A stretch of DNA of 64,000 nucleotides from Streptomyces violascens (GTDB lineage Bacteria; Actinomycetota; Actinomycetes; Streptomycetales; Streptomycetaceae). Where the stretch lies: the NCBI RefSeq assembly GCF_014649955.1, contig NZ_BMUA01000012.1, positions 176,555 to 240,554 on the forward strand, given 5' to 3'. A program made the position numbers and the translations under genes. Below the pieces are notes generated by a model that was not told the origin of the DNA, did not search any database, and saw nothing but the letters and a program-made list of their open reading frames with translations. Positions 42,762 to 51,434 of this stretch are shown here, piece after piece. Position 1 is the first letter of the stretch. Every line of letters begins with the position of its first letter.

Positions 42762-43747
42762 ATGGGGCTTCCGAGTAAGCAGATCGTCAACATGGTCGGG
42801 GGGCATGCGCAGGCCAGGAACGTATGTGTCGGCCATAGTTTGTGGAGCCTGGATGGTGAGCGCACCGTCGCGACGGAGGTCACTGAGGTCTCGGTGGCCA
42901 AAGCGCGGGACGTCGTCGATGTAGTGACTGATCGGGCGACGTTCACTGTTGCTCGCGATCAGGAACTGGGCACCCCAATGGCTGGTCGCCTGTGCTGGAC
43001 GCGACAGGCGCCATGGTGGCGTGGACGCCTGCGCGGAAGCTATGCCGAGTTCGGCCGACGCTTCGACCCGGTTATGACTTCGGTTACTTCGTGGGAGCCA
43101 CGTGCGCCGACGGAACCGTCGGCAAGAACTATGTGTCGTTGGTGGTTAACGACGAGGGCTTCGCGGAGCGGTACGCGGCCAGCCTGATGGCTGCTACTGG
43201 GCTGGCCGCGCGTTTGGAAGCCGTGACGCGGCCCTCCGGCTTCCTGCAGCGGGATGTGCCTGGCTTCAGGGTGCGGGTGGTTTCGTCGTACTTGGCAGAT
43301 CTCATGCGGCAGTTCGTGGGCGGCGATGCCCATCACATGCGGCAACGCTTCCCGCGAGTGGTGCTGAGTAACACTGATGCCTTCGAAGGGTTCCTGGATG
43401 GCTATGTTGATGGCGACGGGTTCCGGGCCAAGACCTGGCGCGGTCGGATCGTCATCAGTGCGAACGTGCCGTTCCTTGCCGAGCTGGCGGAGATCATAGG
43501 TGCCAGCTTCACCCCGGTGGTCAACGGGCGGGCGTCCAAGCTGGTCATAGCGGATAGCTGGCCCAGACGAGGCACCTTCCAGCCGGAGGAACATTCATGG
43601 GAGTTGGCTGAGTCGGAGTGGATCCGGGTGCACGAAGTGCGTCCGCGCAGGGCAGAGGGAACGAAGCGCTTCACGCTGTATGGCTTCCGGCTTTCTCCCC
43701 ATCCAGGGTTCCTGGTGAACGGCCATCTCGTGCGTGCGTCACGGTGA
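42762..43747 (+). pseudogene. Frameshifted intein-like LAGLIDADG homing endonuclease gene
   Basis: Two overlapping frames make one protein if a base is restored. The first frame (from ATG 42762, with AAAGGGG 42749-42755 six bases upstream) gives a HINT-like start: Cys22 in NVCVGHSLWSLDG, then TFTVARDQELGTP. At the CCCC run near 42973 the sense passes to the other frame: NGWSPVLDATG, two LAGLIDADG-like motifs (GYFVGATCADGTV at about 43082 and GFLDGYVDGDGF at 43388), and an intein-like end, HPGFLVNGHLVRAS. The terminal His-Asn of a splicing intein is missing, so it would not splice. Unshifted, the product ends at 43187 with no nuclease domain. G+C is visibly lower than in its neighbours. Confidence 0.8.
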
Positions 43748-43765
43748 CCGGGGTCAGGTTCTACG

Positions 43766-44245
43766 TCAGGTAACCGGGGCCTTGTTGTCGTCCTCGTCCT
43801 CGGGGAGTTTGCAGATGCGTTCCAGGAACAGGGCGGCCGCCACGACTCCGATGCCGGCCAGGACCGAGAAGCCGGCGTAGATCGCCTGGTCGCGGCGGGC
43901 CGGCACATCGAGATAGCTGAGCAGATAGACGCCGGTGCCGCCGTACATCCCGCACACCAGGGCCGCGACCAGCGCGCTGGCCTGGCCGAAGACCACCGCG
44001 CGGGCGGCCATCAGCGGCTCGACGCCCTTGGCCTCCGGGCGGCGCTCGCGCTGGGCGCGCAGCCGGGAGCGGATGGACAGGGCGGTGGCGAGCAGGATGA
44101 CCGCGATCACCCCGAGCACGATGGGCGCCGCGATCGGCACGCTCGGCAGCGTGGACACGGAGTCCCACAGCCGGGCGGCCGCCCAGGAGAGCACCCCGGC
44201 GACGACGAACAGACCGGCCAGCACGCCCAGGCGCAGTTGCTTCAC
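43766..44245 (-). CDS. DUF3180 membrane protein
   Basis: A 159-residue protein with four hydrophobic helices in two pairs, separated by a basic cytosolic loop (IRSRLRAQRERRPEAKG). It ends in an acidic tail. This is the DUF3180 family, which in actinobacteria regularly closes the folate operon; its function is unknown. GTG 44245 is the start, with GAAGGGC upstream. It is the last gene of the minus-strand operon, 49 bp after folK, and converges on the homing endonuclease gene. Confidence 0.83.
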   Translation of the reverse strand: MKQLRLGVLAGLFVVAGVLSWAAARLWDSVSTLPSVPIAAPIVLGVIAVILLATALSIRSRLRAQRERRPEAKGVEPLMAARAVVFGQASALVAALVCGMYGGTGVYLLSYLDVPARRDQAIYAGFSVLAGIGVVAAALFLERICKLPEDEDDNKAPVT

Positions 44246-44294
44246 GGAGTAGTGCCCTTCGGGTCTCGGGAGATCGACCTCAGAAGCGTAACGA

Positions 44295-44909
44295 CTACTC
44301 GGGCAGCCGGAGTTCCAGATCGGCGCGCGGCAGCACACCGTCGCGGCCGACGGCGCTCAGCAGGTCGGCGACCGAGCCGTGTCCGGGCAGCTGGGCCTCG
44401 GGGTCCACGTCGTGCCAGGGGGCGAGCACGAAGGCTCGCTGGTGGGCGCGCGGATGGGGGAGGGTCAGGACCGGGTCGTCGGAGACGACGTCGGCGTAGG
44501 CGACGATGTCCACGTCGATGGTGCGCGGGCCCCAGCGCTCGTCGCGGACCCGGTCGAAGGCCTCCTCGATGGCGTGGCCGCGCTCCAGGAGCGAAGCCGG
44601 CGGCAGGGTGGTCTTCACGACGACGACCGCGTTGAAGTACGAGGGCTGCGAGCCCGCCTCGACGCCCCACGGCTCGGTCTCGTACACCGGCGAGACGGCT
44701 TTGACGCGCAGGCCGGGGGTGTCCTCCAGGGCGTCGATGGCGCCCTGGAGCGTCTCCAGGCGGTTGCCCAGGTTGGAGCCGAGGGCGATGACCGCGCGGC
44801 GCGGGTTGGAGAGCGTCACGTCGGCCGCGTCCACCTGCTCGACCACGGAGGCGGGCACCGGCTGTACGGTCGGGTCGCTCTGGGCGGCCCCGTGCGAAGA
44901 CACGCTCAT
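44295..44909 (-). CDS. folK: 6-hydroxymethyl-7,8-dihydropterin pyrophosphokinase
   Basis: A 204-residue enzyme transferring pyrophosphate from ATP to the pterin before FolP acts. ALGSNLGNR opens the domain near residue 42, followed by SPVYETEPWG and the signature RWGPRTIDVDIV. About 38 N-terminal residues are an extension without motif. Its ATG overlaps the folB stop (ATGA), so translation is coupled. Confidence 0.93.
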   Translation of the reverse strand: MSVSSHGAAQSDPTVQPVPASVVEQVDAADVTLSNPRRAVIALGSNLGNRLETLQGAIDALEDTPGLRVKAVSPVYETEPWGVEAGSQPSYFNAVVVVKTTLPPASLLERGHAIEEAFDRVRDERWGPRTIDVDIVAYADVVSDDPVLTLPHPRAHQRAFVLAPWHDVDPEAQLPGHGSVADLLSAVGRDGVLPRADLELRLPE

Positions 44910-45265
44910 ACTCGGCTCCGGGTGATCGTGATGGTCACGTCGTCGAACGGGACGGTGATCGGCGCGTCGGGCTTGTGGACGACCACCTCCACCTCCTGGA
45001 CGCCTTCGTGCTTGAGGCACTGCTGGGCGATGCGCTCGGCGAGCGTCTCGATCAGGTCGACGGGCTCGCCCTGGACGACGTCCACGACTTCTTCCGCCAC
45101 CACGCCGTAGTGCACGGTCTTCGCCAGGTCGTCGTCCGCCGCCGCGAGGCGGGTGTCGAGGCCGAGCACCAGGTCCACGATGAAGGTCTGGCCCTCCTCG
45201 CGTTCCCGGGGGAAGACGCCATGGTGCCCACGGGCCTTGAGGCCGCGCAGCGCGACACGATCCAC
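44906..45265 (-). CDS. folB: Dihydroneopterin aldolase
   Basis: A 119-residue enzyme converting dihydroneopterin to 6-hydroxymethyl-dihydropterin. Seen: GHHGVFPREREEGQTFIVDL at the N-terminus, DDLAKTVHYGVVAEEV, and the active-site lysine region VVVHKPDAPI. GTG 45265 is preferred to the GTG three codons upstream because AGGAG then sits eight bases away. It overlaps folK. Confidence 0.92.
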   Translation of the reverse strand: MDRVALRGLKARGHHGVFPREREEGQTFIVDLVLGLDTRLAAADDDLAKTVHYGVVAEEVVDVVQGEPVDLIETLAERIAQQCLKHEGVQEVEVVVHKPDAPITVPFDDVTITITRSRV

Positions 45266-45424
45266 GCGAATCACTCCTGCTGTCGTTGGTCAGACGGACA
45301 TGCGGCCGCGTGCGGGCGGCACGGTGCCCACAATCGAATCTACCTGCGGGCACTGACAGTGCTCGCCCACGGGGGCTATGGACAGAACCGGACAGGCCTG
45401 GTAGCCGCCCCTACCCGATGGCTC

Positions 45425-45498
45425 CGGATTCAATCCTGCAAAGCCCGCAATCGTGCCCGGATTCAGCCCTGCGAGGCCCGCAACCGGGCCCGGATTCA
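45425..45498. repeat. 33-bp repeat in the folate operon gap
   Basis: CGGATTCA starts at 45425, 45458 and 45491, giving two full 33-bp units and a partial third. Units share CCTGCRARGCCCGCAA. They lie just after the stop of the NTF2-like gene, inside the 230-bp gap before folB, and the last unit touches that stop. One frame reads as an 11-residue repeat, but it is not in the register of any gene. Confidence 0.75.
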
Positions 45499-45957
45499 GT
45501 CCTCTTCCGGCTCTTCGTCTCCCGATTCGGCGAGCACCGGCGAGCCGTGGTGGGACCAGAGCCGCCAGCCCTGGGATGTGCGGCGGAACACATTGGTGGC
45601 GACCACGAGCTGGCCGACGAGCGGGCCCAGCTCGCCGCTCTCCTCGGCGGGGCCGCCGCTGAGGATGTTCTCGGTGCAGGTGACGAGCGCGGTCTCGCCG
45701 AGGATGACGACCTTCACATCGGTCAGGAAGAACTGGATGTACTCGGTGTTCGCCATGATCAGCGCGTACGAGCGGAGCACCTCGCCGCGCCCGGAGAGCA
45801 CCGGCCAGCCCGGGTGGACGCAGGAGATCCCGGTGTCGCCGGCCTCGGTGGCGTCCAGCCAGAGCTCGGACAGCTCGTCGAAGTCGCCGCGCTCCAGCGT
45901 CTCGTAGAACGCGGTGTTGGCGCGCTCGACCGCCTCGCTCTCGGTGCGCCGGCTCAC
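45496..45957 (-). CDS. NTF2/SnoaL-like protein
   Basis: A 153-residue cone-shaped alpha+beta protein. ERANTAFYETLERGDFDELSEL, HPGWPVLSGRGEVLRSYALI and the ending TNVFRRTSQGWRLWSHHGSP are typical of the NTF2-like fold (SnoaL_3). Members range from isomerases to ligand-binding proteins, so function is open. It overlaps folP (GTGA) and is regularly found inside this folate operon in Streptomyces. Confidence 0.82.
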   Translation of the reverse strand: MSRRTESEAVERANTAFYETLERGDFDELSELWLDATEAGDTGISCVHPGWPVLSGRGEVLRSYALIMANTEYIQFFLTDVKVVILGETALVTCTENILSGGPAEESGELGPLVGQLVVATNVFRRTSQGWRLWSHHGSPVLAESGDEEPEED

Positions 45958-46814
45958 CGGGCTCCCTCGACGGCGCGCGCCACGCGGACGGCGTCGGCGG
46001 TGGCCCGCACCTCGTGGACACGGACCGCCCAGGCGCCCTCGTGGGCGGCGATGGCGGAGACGGCGGCGGTGGCCGCGTCGCGCTCGCGGGCGGGTGGCGG
46101 GGAGCCCTCGTCGCCGGCCAGGACGTGGCCCAGGAACCGCTTGCGGGAGGCGGCGACCAGGACGGGGCGCCCGAGCGCGCGCAGCTCGGCGAGGTGGGCG
46201 ACCAGGGCGAGGTCGTGCCCGGCCTGCTTGGCGAAGCCGAGGCCGGGGTCGATGACGAGGCGCTCGGGGGCGATGCCGCCCTCGATGACGGCCTCCATGC
46301 GCAGGCGGAGCTCGGCGACGACCTCGCCGACCACGTCGTCGTACACCGCGCGGCTGTTCATGTCCTGGCTGAAGCCGCGCCAGTGCATGACGACGAAGGG
46401 GGCGCCGGTGGCGGCGACGGCGGGGATCATCGCGGGGTCGGCGAGCCCGCCGCTGACGTCGTTGACCAGGACCGCGCCGGCGGCGATCGCCTCTTCGGCG
46501 ACGCGGGCGCGCATGGTGTCGACGGAGACGGTGACGCCCTCGGCGGTCAGGCCCCGGACGACGGGGATGACGCGGCGGAGCTCTTCGGTCTCGTCCACGC
46601 GGGAGGCGCCGGGTCGGGTCGACTCGCCGCCGACGTCGACGAGGTCGGCGCCCTCGGCCACCAGGTCGAGGCCGTGCTTGACGGCGTTGGAGGTGTCGAA
46701 CCACCGGCCGCCGTCGGAGAAGGAGTCGGGCGTCACATTGACCACGCCCATGACCGCGCAGCGGTCCCATTCGGGCAGGCCTTCGACGGACCCCCGCCCG
46801 TTCAACGTACTCAT
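45954..46814 (-). CDS. folP: Dihydropteroate synthase
   Basis: A 286-residue TIM barrel that condenses the pterin pyrophosphate with p-aminobenzoate, and the target of sulfonamides. Both signatures are present: GVVNVTPDSFSDGG and LVDVGGESTRPGA, as well as LVNDVSGGLADPAM and ASRKRFLGHVL. It is the first gene of the folate operon (folP, NTF2-like, folB, folK, DUF3180). The MarR gene ends 16 bp upstream on the same strand, so read-through is possible. Confidence 0.94.
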   Translation of the reverse strand: MSTLNGRGSVEGLPEWDRCAVMGVVNVTPDSFSDGGRWFDTSNAVKHGLDLVAEGADLVDVGGESTRPGASRVDETEELRRVIPVVRGLTAEGVTVSVDTMRARVAEEAIAAGAVLVNDVSGGLADPAMIPAVAATGAPFVVMHWRGFSQDMNSRAVYDDVVGEVVAELRLRMEAVIEGGIAPERLVIDPGLGFAKQAGHDLALVAHLAELRALGRPVLVAASRKRFLGHVLAGDEGSPPPARERDAATAAVSAIAAHEGAWAVRVHEVRATADAVRVARAVEGAR

Positions 46815-46830
46815 ACGTCAAGCGTAGGCG

Positions 46831-47289
46831 TCAGCCCGGCGTTCCCGGACCACGCTCGGGGGTGGCGAAAAGGCGCTGGAGGAGATCGTGCAGGGCGACG
46901 CGGTCGGCGTCGGGCAGCGCGTCGAGGGCGCCGTGGGTGGCGAGCATGCCGGTGCGGATGGTCTCCACGGTGCGGATGCCCTCGTCGGTCAGGACGACGT
47001 TCTTGACGCGGCGGTCGGTGGCGCTGGGCTCGCGGCGCACCAGGGCGCGGGCCTCCAGGCGGTCGATGATCCCGGTCACGTTGGAGGCGTCGCAGTGCAG
47101 CGTGGTGGCGAGCGAGCGCATGGAGGCGGGGCCGCGGCGCAGCACGGTCAGGGTCTTGGCCTGGCTTGAGGTGAGGCCCTCGTCGGCGGCGGCCGACGTG
47201 AAGTCGCCGTAGAAGCCGGCCAGGGAGTCCCAGATGGCGTCCATGAGCGTGGCGTTGCTGACGGCGGTCGGGCGGCTGGTTCCAGGCAT
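46831..47289 (-). CDS. MarR family transcriptional regulator
   Basis: A 152-residue regulator. EGLTSSQAKTLTVLRRGPASMRSLATTLHCDASNVTGIIDRLE... forms the winged helix, with the wing REPSATDRRVKNVVLT. ATG 47289 is chosen; an in-frame GTG at 47298 is possible. It is divergent from a DHA2 exporter and probably represses both through the sites at 47321-47376. The ligand is unknown. Confidence 0.87.
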   Translation of the reverse strand: MPGTSRPTAVSNATLMDAIWDSLAGFYGDFTSAAADEGLTSSQAKTLTVLRRGPASMRSLATTLHCDASNVTGIIDRLEARALVRREPSATDRRVKNVVLTDEGIRTVETIRTGMLATHGALDALPDADRVALHDLLQRLFATPERGPGTPG

Positions 47290-47320
47290 GCCGTCCACTG
47301 TACCCGCGATTCGAGCGAAA

Positions 47321-47376
47321 CTTGACTACCTCAACCTTTGATGTTTACCTTCATTAAGTTGCTTGAGGTAATCAAG
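47321..47376. promoter_or_regulatory. Paired MarR-type operators
   Basis: Two TTGA-N5-TCAA dyads lie about 42 bp apart: CTTGACTACCTCAA (47321-47334) and TTGAGGTAATCAAG (47363-47376), which are inverted copies of each other with one mismatch. GTTTACCTTC lies between. The right site contains GAGGTAATCAAG, the same 12 bases as the PadR-ABC operator at 27985. Confidence 0.6.
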
Positions 47377-47419
47377 CTCCATCTGCTCAAGTACCTACTC
47401 CTGCCGTACGGAAGAAAAA

Positions 47420-48904
47420 GTGACCACTAACCAACGCCCCAGCGGCGGTACAGGGCTCGTCCTGGTGCTCGGCCTCGCCGCCATGGTCGTCTCGATGATG
47501 CAGACCCTGGTCGTGCCGATCCTCGGGATCATCCAGAACGACCTCGGCACCACCACCTCGGGCGTCAGCTGGGTCACCACCGCGACCCTGCTCTCGGCGG
47601 CCGTCTTCACCCCGCTGCTCGGCCGCTTCGGCGACATGCACGGTAAGAAGCCGACGCTGATCGGCGTGCTCGTCGTCATGGTCGCGGGCTCCGTGCTCGC
47701 CGCCACCACGAGCTCGCTGGTGCTGCTCATCGTCGGACGGGTGCTCCAGGGCGCGGCCACCGCGATCTTCCCGCTGGCCCTTTCCGTACTGCGCGAGGAG
47801 ATCCCGCCGCAGAAGCTGCACGGCGCGATGGCGCTGGTCAGCGGCACGCTCGCATTCGGCAGCGGGCTCGCGCTCGTCGGCGCCGGCCTGCTCACGCAGG
47901 GCTCGCACCCCGATTACCACCGGGTGTTCTGGCTCGCCGTGATCCTCGCGGTCGTCGCCCTGATCGCGGTCATCGCGGTCGTGCCGGCCTCCCGTACGAA
48001 GACGGGCGGGCGCACCGACTGGTTCGGCGCAGCCACCCTGGCCGTCTTCCTGGTGCTGCTCCTGCTGCCCATCTCGCAGGGCCACGAGTGGGGCTGGTCC
48101 TCCGGCCGTACGATCGGGCTCTTCGTCGGCGCCGTCGTGATGGCCGGGGTCTGGGTCCTGGTCGAGCGCAAGGTCGCCGAGCCCATGGTGGACATGCGGA
48201 TGTTCGCGCACCGGCCGGTGCTCTTCACCAACCTGGCCGGGCTGCTCCTCGGCTTCGCGATGTTCTCGCAGTTCATCGGCGTCTCGTACCTGGTGCAGAT
48301 GCCGGACAAACTGACCGGTTACGGCTTCTCCGCCTCGGTGCTCCGCGCCTCCGTCGAGTACCTGCTGCCGACCACGCTCGTCTCGCTGATCGCCGCGCCG
48401 CTGGGCGGGCAGCTGGTCGGACGGATCGGCGCGCGCTTCACGCTCGCGGCGGGTGCGGCCTTCGGCGTGCTCGGCTTCGCCTGGCTGACCGGCGCGCACG
48501 ACTCGACGGCGTCCGTGATCCTCGCGGGCATGCTGATCGGTGCCGCTATCAGCTTCGGGTACGCGGCGATGCCGGCGCTCATCGTGGCGAGCGTCCCGCA
48601 CCACCAGACCGGGATCGCGAACGGGATCAACTCGATCTCGCGCTCGGTGGGCTCCGCGATCGCCAGCGCAGTGATCACCTCTCTCCTTGCTTCAAAGGTG
48701 ATCTCCGGCCTGCCGGCCGGGGTGCCGCCGCTGCCGGCCGAATCGCAGTTCACGCTGAGCTTCGCGCTCGCCGGGATCGCGTTTGTGCTGGTCGTGGGGG
48801 TGGCTCTGGTGGGCCTGTCGTCCGACGGGGCTCGGTCGCGGCGCGTGACGGCCTCGTCGACGGACGCGGCGGGCACGGCGGAGCCGGAGCTGGAGCGCGC
48901 CTGA
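47420..48904 (+). CDS. MFS drug exporter, DHA2 (14-helix) family
   Basis: A 494-residue transporter with about 14 helices. The N-terminal MVVSMMQTLVVPILGIIQ replaces the usual DxTIVNVALP motif, and GRFGDMHGKKPTLIGV is the loop 2-3 motif A. GIANGINSISRSVGSAIASA is typical of EmrB/QacA-type pumps. The substrate is unknown. GTG 47420 is preceded by GGAAGAAAAA. It is divergent from its MarR regulator. Confidence 0.87.
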   Translation: MTTNQRPSGGTGLVLVLGLAAMVVSMMQTLVVPILGIIQNDLGTTTSGVSWVTTATLLSAAVFTPLLGRFGDMHGKKPTLIGVLVVMVAGSVLAATTSSLVLLIVGRVLQGAATAIFPLALSVLREEIPPQKLHGAMALVSGTLAFGSGLALVGAGLLTQGSHPDYHRVFWLAVILAVVALIAVIAVVPASRTKTGGRTDWFGAATLAVFLVLLLLPISQGHEWGWSSGRTIGLFVGAVVMAGVWVLVERKVAEPMVDMRMFAHRPVLFTNLAGLLLGFAMFSQFIGVSYLVQMPDKLTGYGFSASVLRASVEYLLPTTLVSLIAAPLGGQLVGRIGARFTLAAGAAFGVLGFAWLTGAHDSTASVILAGMLIGAAISFGYAAMPALIVASVPHHQTGIANGINSISRSVGSAIASAVITSLLASKVISGLPAGVPPLPAESQFTLSFALAGIAFVLVVGVALVGLSSDGARSRRVTASSTDAAGTAEPELERA

Positions 48905-49442
48905 GGTTTCGGGGTGGGCGCACCGGGGTGCGCTGGGGCTCTGCCCCAGACCCCGGATGCCCCCGCCCCGCCCCTTCCCTAGACCCTCCGGGGGTGGGAA
49001 GGGAGGAAGCCGGTTTTTCCTGGGGCTCTGCCCCAGGCCCCGTTCGCGCCTGAAGGGCGCACGTCCTCAAACTCCCCCAAGGCCTCAAGGGCCAGGGGGA
49101 CCCCCATGACGGGCTGAAGATTCTGCTGCGGGCCAGCACCGACCCTGCTGGGGGCGCGGGGCTGTCACATGTGCGGCTCCGCCGCGTGGGCGCGAGCAGC
49201 CACCCACGGTCCGCACCCGAAGGCTGTCCTCCCCGCCCCCACCCCCGGAGGCCACGCGGCGGAGCCGCAGAGTGTTGCAGCAGGAAGAGGAGGGGAGGGA
49301 CCCTCGGGGTCTGGGGCGGAGCCCCAGCGGCTCTCGCCCCACGCCCGGGGCACCCACGCCCGAGGCCCGTGGGAGGAAACGCAGAACCCCGGTCCCTGGC
49401 CCCGCGGGGGGCTCAGAACCGGGGTTCGGGAGGGGAGCGGGG
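48905..49442. repeat. Repeat-rich spacer of 538 bp
   Basis: It holds no gene. It has CTGGGGC-TCT-GCCCCAG hairpins near 48934 and 49020 and a CTGGGGC-GGA-GCCCCAG hairpin near 49311. Between them lies a diverged copy of the dispersed block, with TTCGCGCCTGAAGGGCGCAC, CATGACGGGCTGAAGATTCT and GGGCGCGGGGCTGTCACATG. The variant with TGTCACATGTGCGGCTCCGC is shared with 57.4 kb. Confidence 0.75.
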
Positions 49443-51284
49443 CTACGCCGCGCTGACCTCTCGCTCTGCCGGGGACACGTGCGCGCACGCCCGCTCCCGC
49501 CGCGCCGCCCGCGTGAGGCGGGCCAGCGGGCCCGGAAGGCCCAGGTTCACGAAGCCCTCCGCCTGCATCACGGCGAAGCCGATGCGAGGCAGGTCGGCGT
49601 GGGCGCGGTAGACCATGAAGCGCGGCTCCCAGCGCGGCTGGAACTTCGCGTTGAACTTGTACAGCGACTCGATCTGGAACCAGCGGGACAGGAAGACCAG
49701 CAGGCCGCGCCACATCCGCAGGACCGGGCCCGCGCCGATCTTCTCGCCGCGCGCCAGCGCCGAGCGGAACATCGCGAAGTTCAGCGAGACCTGCTTGACG
49801 CCGATCTTGTCGCACGCCTGGAGCGAGGCCACGATCAGCAACTCGTTCATGCCGGGGTCGGCCGAGCGGTCGCGGCGCATCATCTCCAGCGACATTCCGT
49901 CCTTGCCCCAGGGCACGAAGTGCAGGATGGCCTTCAGGTCGCCGTACGGGCCGGGCACGGCCCCCTCGTCGTCCGCCTTGTGGGCCGTGGCGATCACGCA
50001 GTCGCCGTCGTTCGGGTCGCCGATCCGGCCCAGTGCCATCGAGAAGCCGCGCTCGGTGTCGGTGCCGCGCCAGTCCTCGGCGGCCCGGCGGATGCGTTCC
50101 AGCTCCCCGTCGGACAGGTCACGAACGCGCCGTACGCGGGTTTCGTAGCCATTGCGCTCGATGCGCTTGACCATCTGGCGTACGTTCCGCATGGCGCGTC
50201 CGGCGAGGGAGAAATCCGCGACGTCCACCACCGCCTCGTCGCCCAGCTCCAGGGCGTCGAGCCCGGTCTCGCGGGTCCAGACCTCGCCGCCGGTCTCCGA
50301 GCAGCCGACGACCGCCGGCGTCCAGGAGTGCGCCTTGGCCTCGTCCATGAAGCGCTCGATGGCGCCGGGCCAGGCCTCGACGTCGCCGATCGGGTCGCCC
50401 GAGGCGAGCATCACACCGGAGACCACACGGTAGGTGACGGCCGCCTTGCCGCTGGGCGAGAAGACGACGGCCTTGTCGCGGCGCAGCGCGAAGTGGCCGA
50501 GCGAGTCGCGGGCGCCGTGCCTGGCGAGCAGCTCGCGGAGCTTGTGCTCGTCGTCCTGGGTGAGGCGGGCGGCCGGGTGCTCGGGCCGGAACGCCAGATA
50601 GATCGTGGTGACCGCGGTGAGCAGGCCGAGCGCGCCGAGCGAGTAGCCGACCGTCCAGCTGGTCCTGCCCTGGTACTCGACCGGGCCCTCGAAGCCGAAG
50701 AGGCCGAACATCACGTGCTGGATGCGGTCCACGATGCTCGGGTTGCCCAGCGTGCGGTCGGGGTGGACGCTCACGATGACCAGGCCCAGGCCCAGCGAGC
50801 CCGCTCCCATCAGGAAGAAGTTCGCCACCGCCTTCCAGCGGCTGCGCGGGTCGGGCAGCGCGGTGAACTCGCTCCGGTGGCGGATGAGCAGCGTGAGAAG
50901 TACCAATGAGATCAGCACCCCGACAATGGAGTGCCGGTACCAGAACTGGGCCACCGCCCCGATGGGCAGCAGCACCACGGCGGCCCGCCAGGCTCGCCGC
51001 TTGCGGCGCTTCAGGCCGTGCGCGAGGAGCAGCAGCAGGATGCCGGCGCAGAGCGCCACGGCCGCCGCGAAGGGGCCGAAGGTACCCGGCAGCACCTCGC
51101 TGACGCTGTGGAACCGACTGTGCCGGACGCGATCGAAGACTCCGGCCGCGACGTCCAGGAGGCCCACGATCGTGCAGGCCGTACCGACCAGCTTGGGTGC
51201 CGACTCGGGGCGCGGCCCGCGGAGGACCTTTCGTACACGAGTCGGAACCGATCCGTTTTTGTCCCCATCTATCCTGACAGACAT
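49443..51284 (-). CDS. MprF/LysX-like phosphatidylglycerol lysyltransferase
   Basis: A 613-residue membrane enzyme. The N-terminal 235 residues have six or so helices; the C-terminal half is the DUF2156 GNAT-like aminoacyl-transferase domain (FALRRDKAVVFSPSGKAAVTYRV, MNELLIVASLQACDKIGVKQVSLNFAMF, RFQIESLYKFNAKFQPRWEPRF-like). Such enzymes attach lysine to phosphatidylglycerol, lowering surface charge and giving resistance to cationic peptides. Substrate choice is inference. It is divergent from the esterase-like gene, 150 bp away. Confidence 0.8.
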   Translation of the reverse strand: MSVRIDGDKNGSVPTRVRKVLRGPRPESAPKLVGTACTIVGLLDVAAGVFDRVRHSRFHSVSEVLPGTFGPFAAAVALCAGILLLLLAHGLKRRKRRAWRAAVVLLPIGAVAQFWYRHSIVGVLISLVLLTLLIRHRSEFTALPDPRSRWKAVANFFLMGAGSLGLGLVIVSVHPDRTLGNPSIVDRIQHVMFGLFGFEGPVEYQGRTSWTVGYSLGALGLLTAVTTIYLAFRPEHPAARLTQDDEHKLRELLARHGARDSLGHFALRRDKAVVFSPSGKAAVTYRVVSGVMLASGDPIGDVEAWPGAIERFMDEAKAHSWTPAVVGCSETGGEVWTRETGLDALELGDEAVVDVADFSLAGRAMRNVRQMVKRIERNGYETRVRRVRDLSDGELERIRRAAEDWRGTDTERGFSMALGRIGDPNDGDCVIATAHKADDEGAVPGPYGDLKAILHFVPWGKDGMSLEMMRRDRSADPGMNELLIVASLQACDKIGVKQVSLNFAMFRSALARGEKIGAGPVLRMWRGLLVFLSRWFQIESLYKFNAKFQPRWEPRFMVYRAHADLPRIGFAVMQAEGFVNLGLPGPLARLTRAARRERACAHVSPAEREVSAA

Positions 51285-51434
51285 CGCTTCCCGTGACTCC
51301 GCGAGAGATTCAGTTGGCCGGGGGACGGCGTCCGCACCGTCCAGCCGGACAATTTGCGCCCTCTAGGACGGGACTTCAGGGGGGCGGGTTCCCTCGGTCT
51401 CAGGAAAATCTCAGCCAGAAAGTTTCATCGACTC

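Noticed and set aside
45290..46021. A minus-strand protein with 11-residue GLNPG repeats
   Set aside because: It overlaps the NTF2-like and folP genes in another register. The repeats come from the 33-bp DNA repeat and the rest is arginine-rich shadow.
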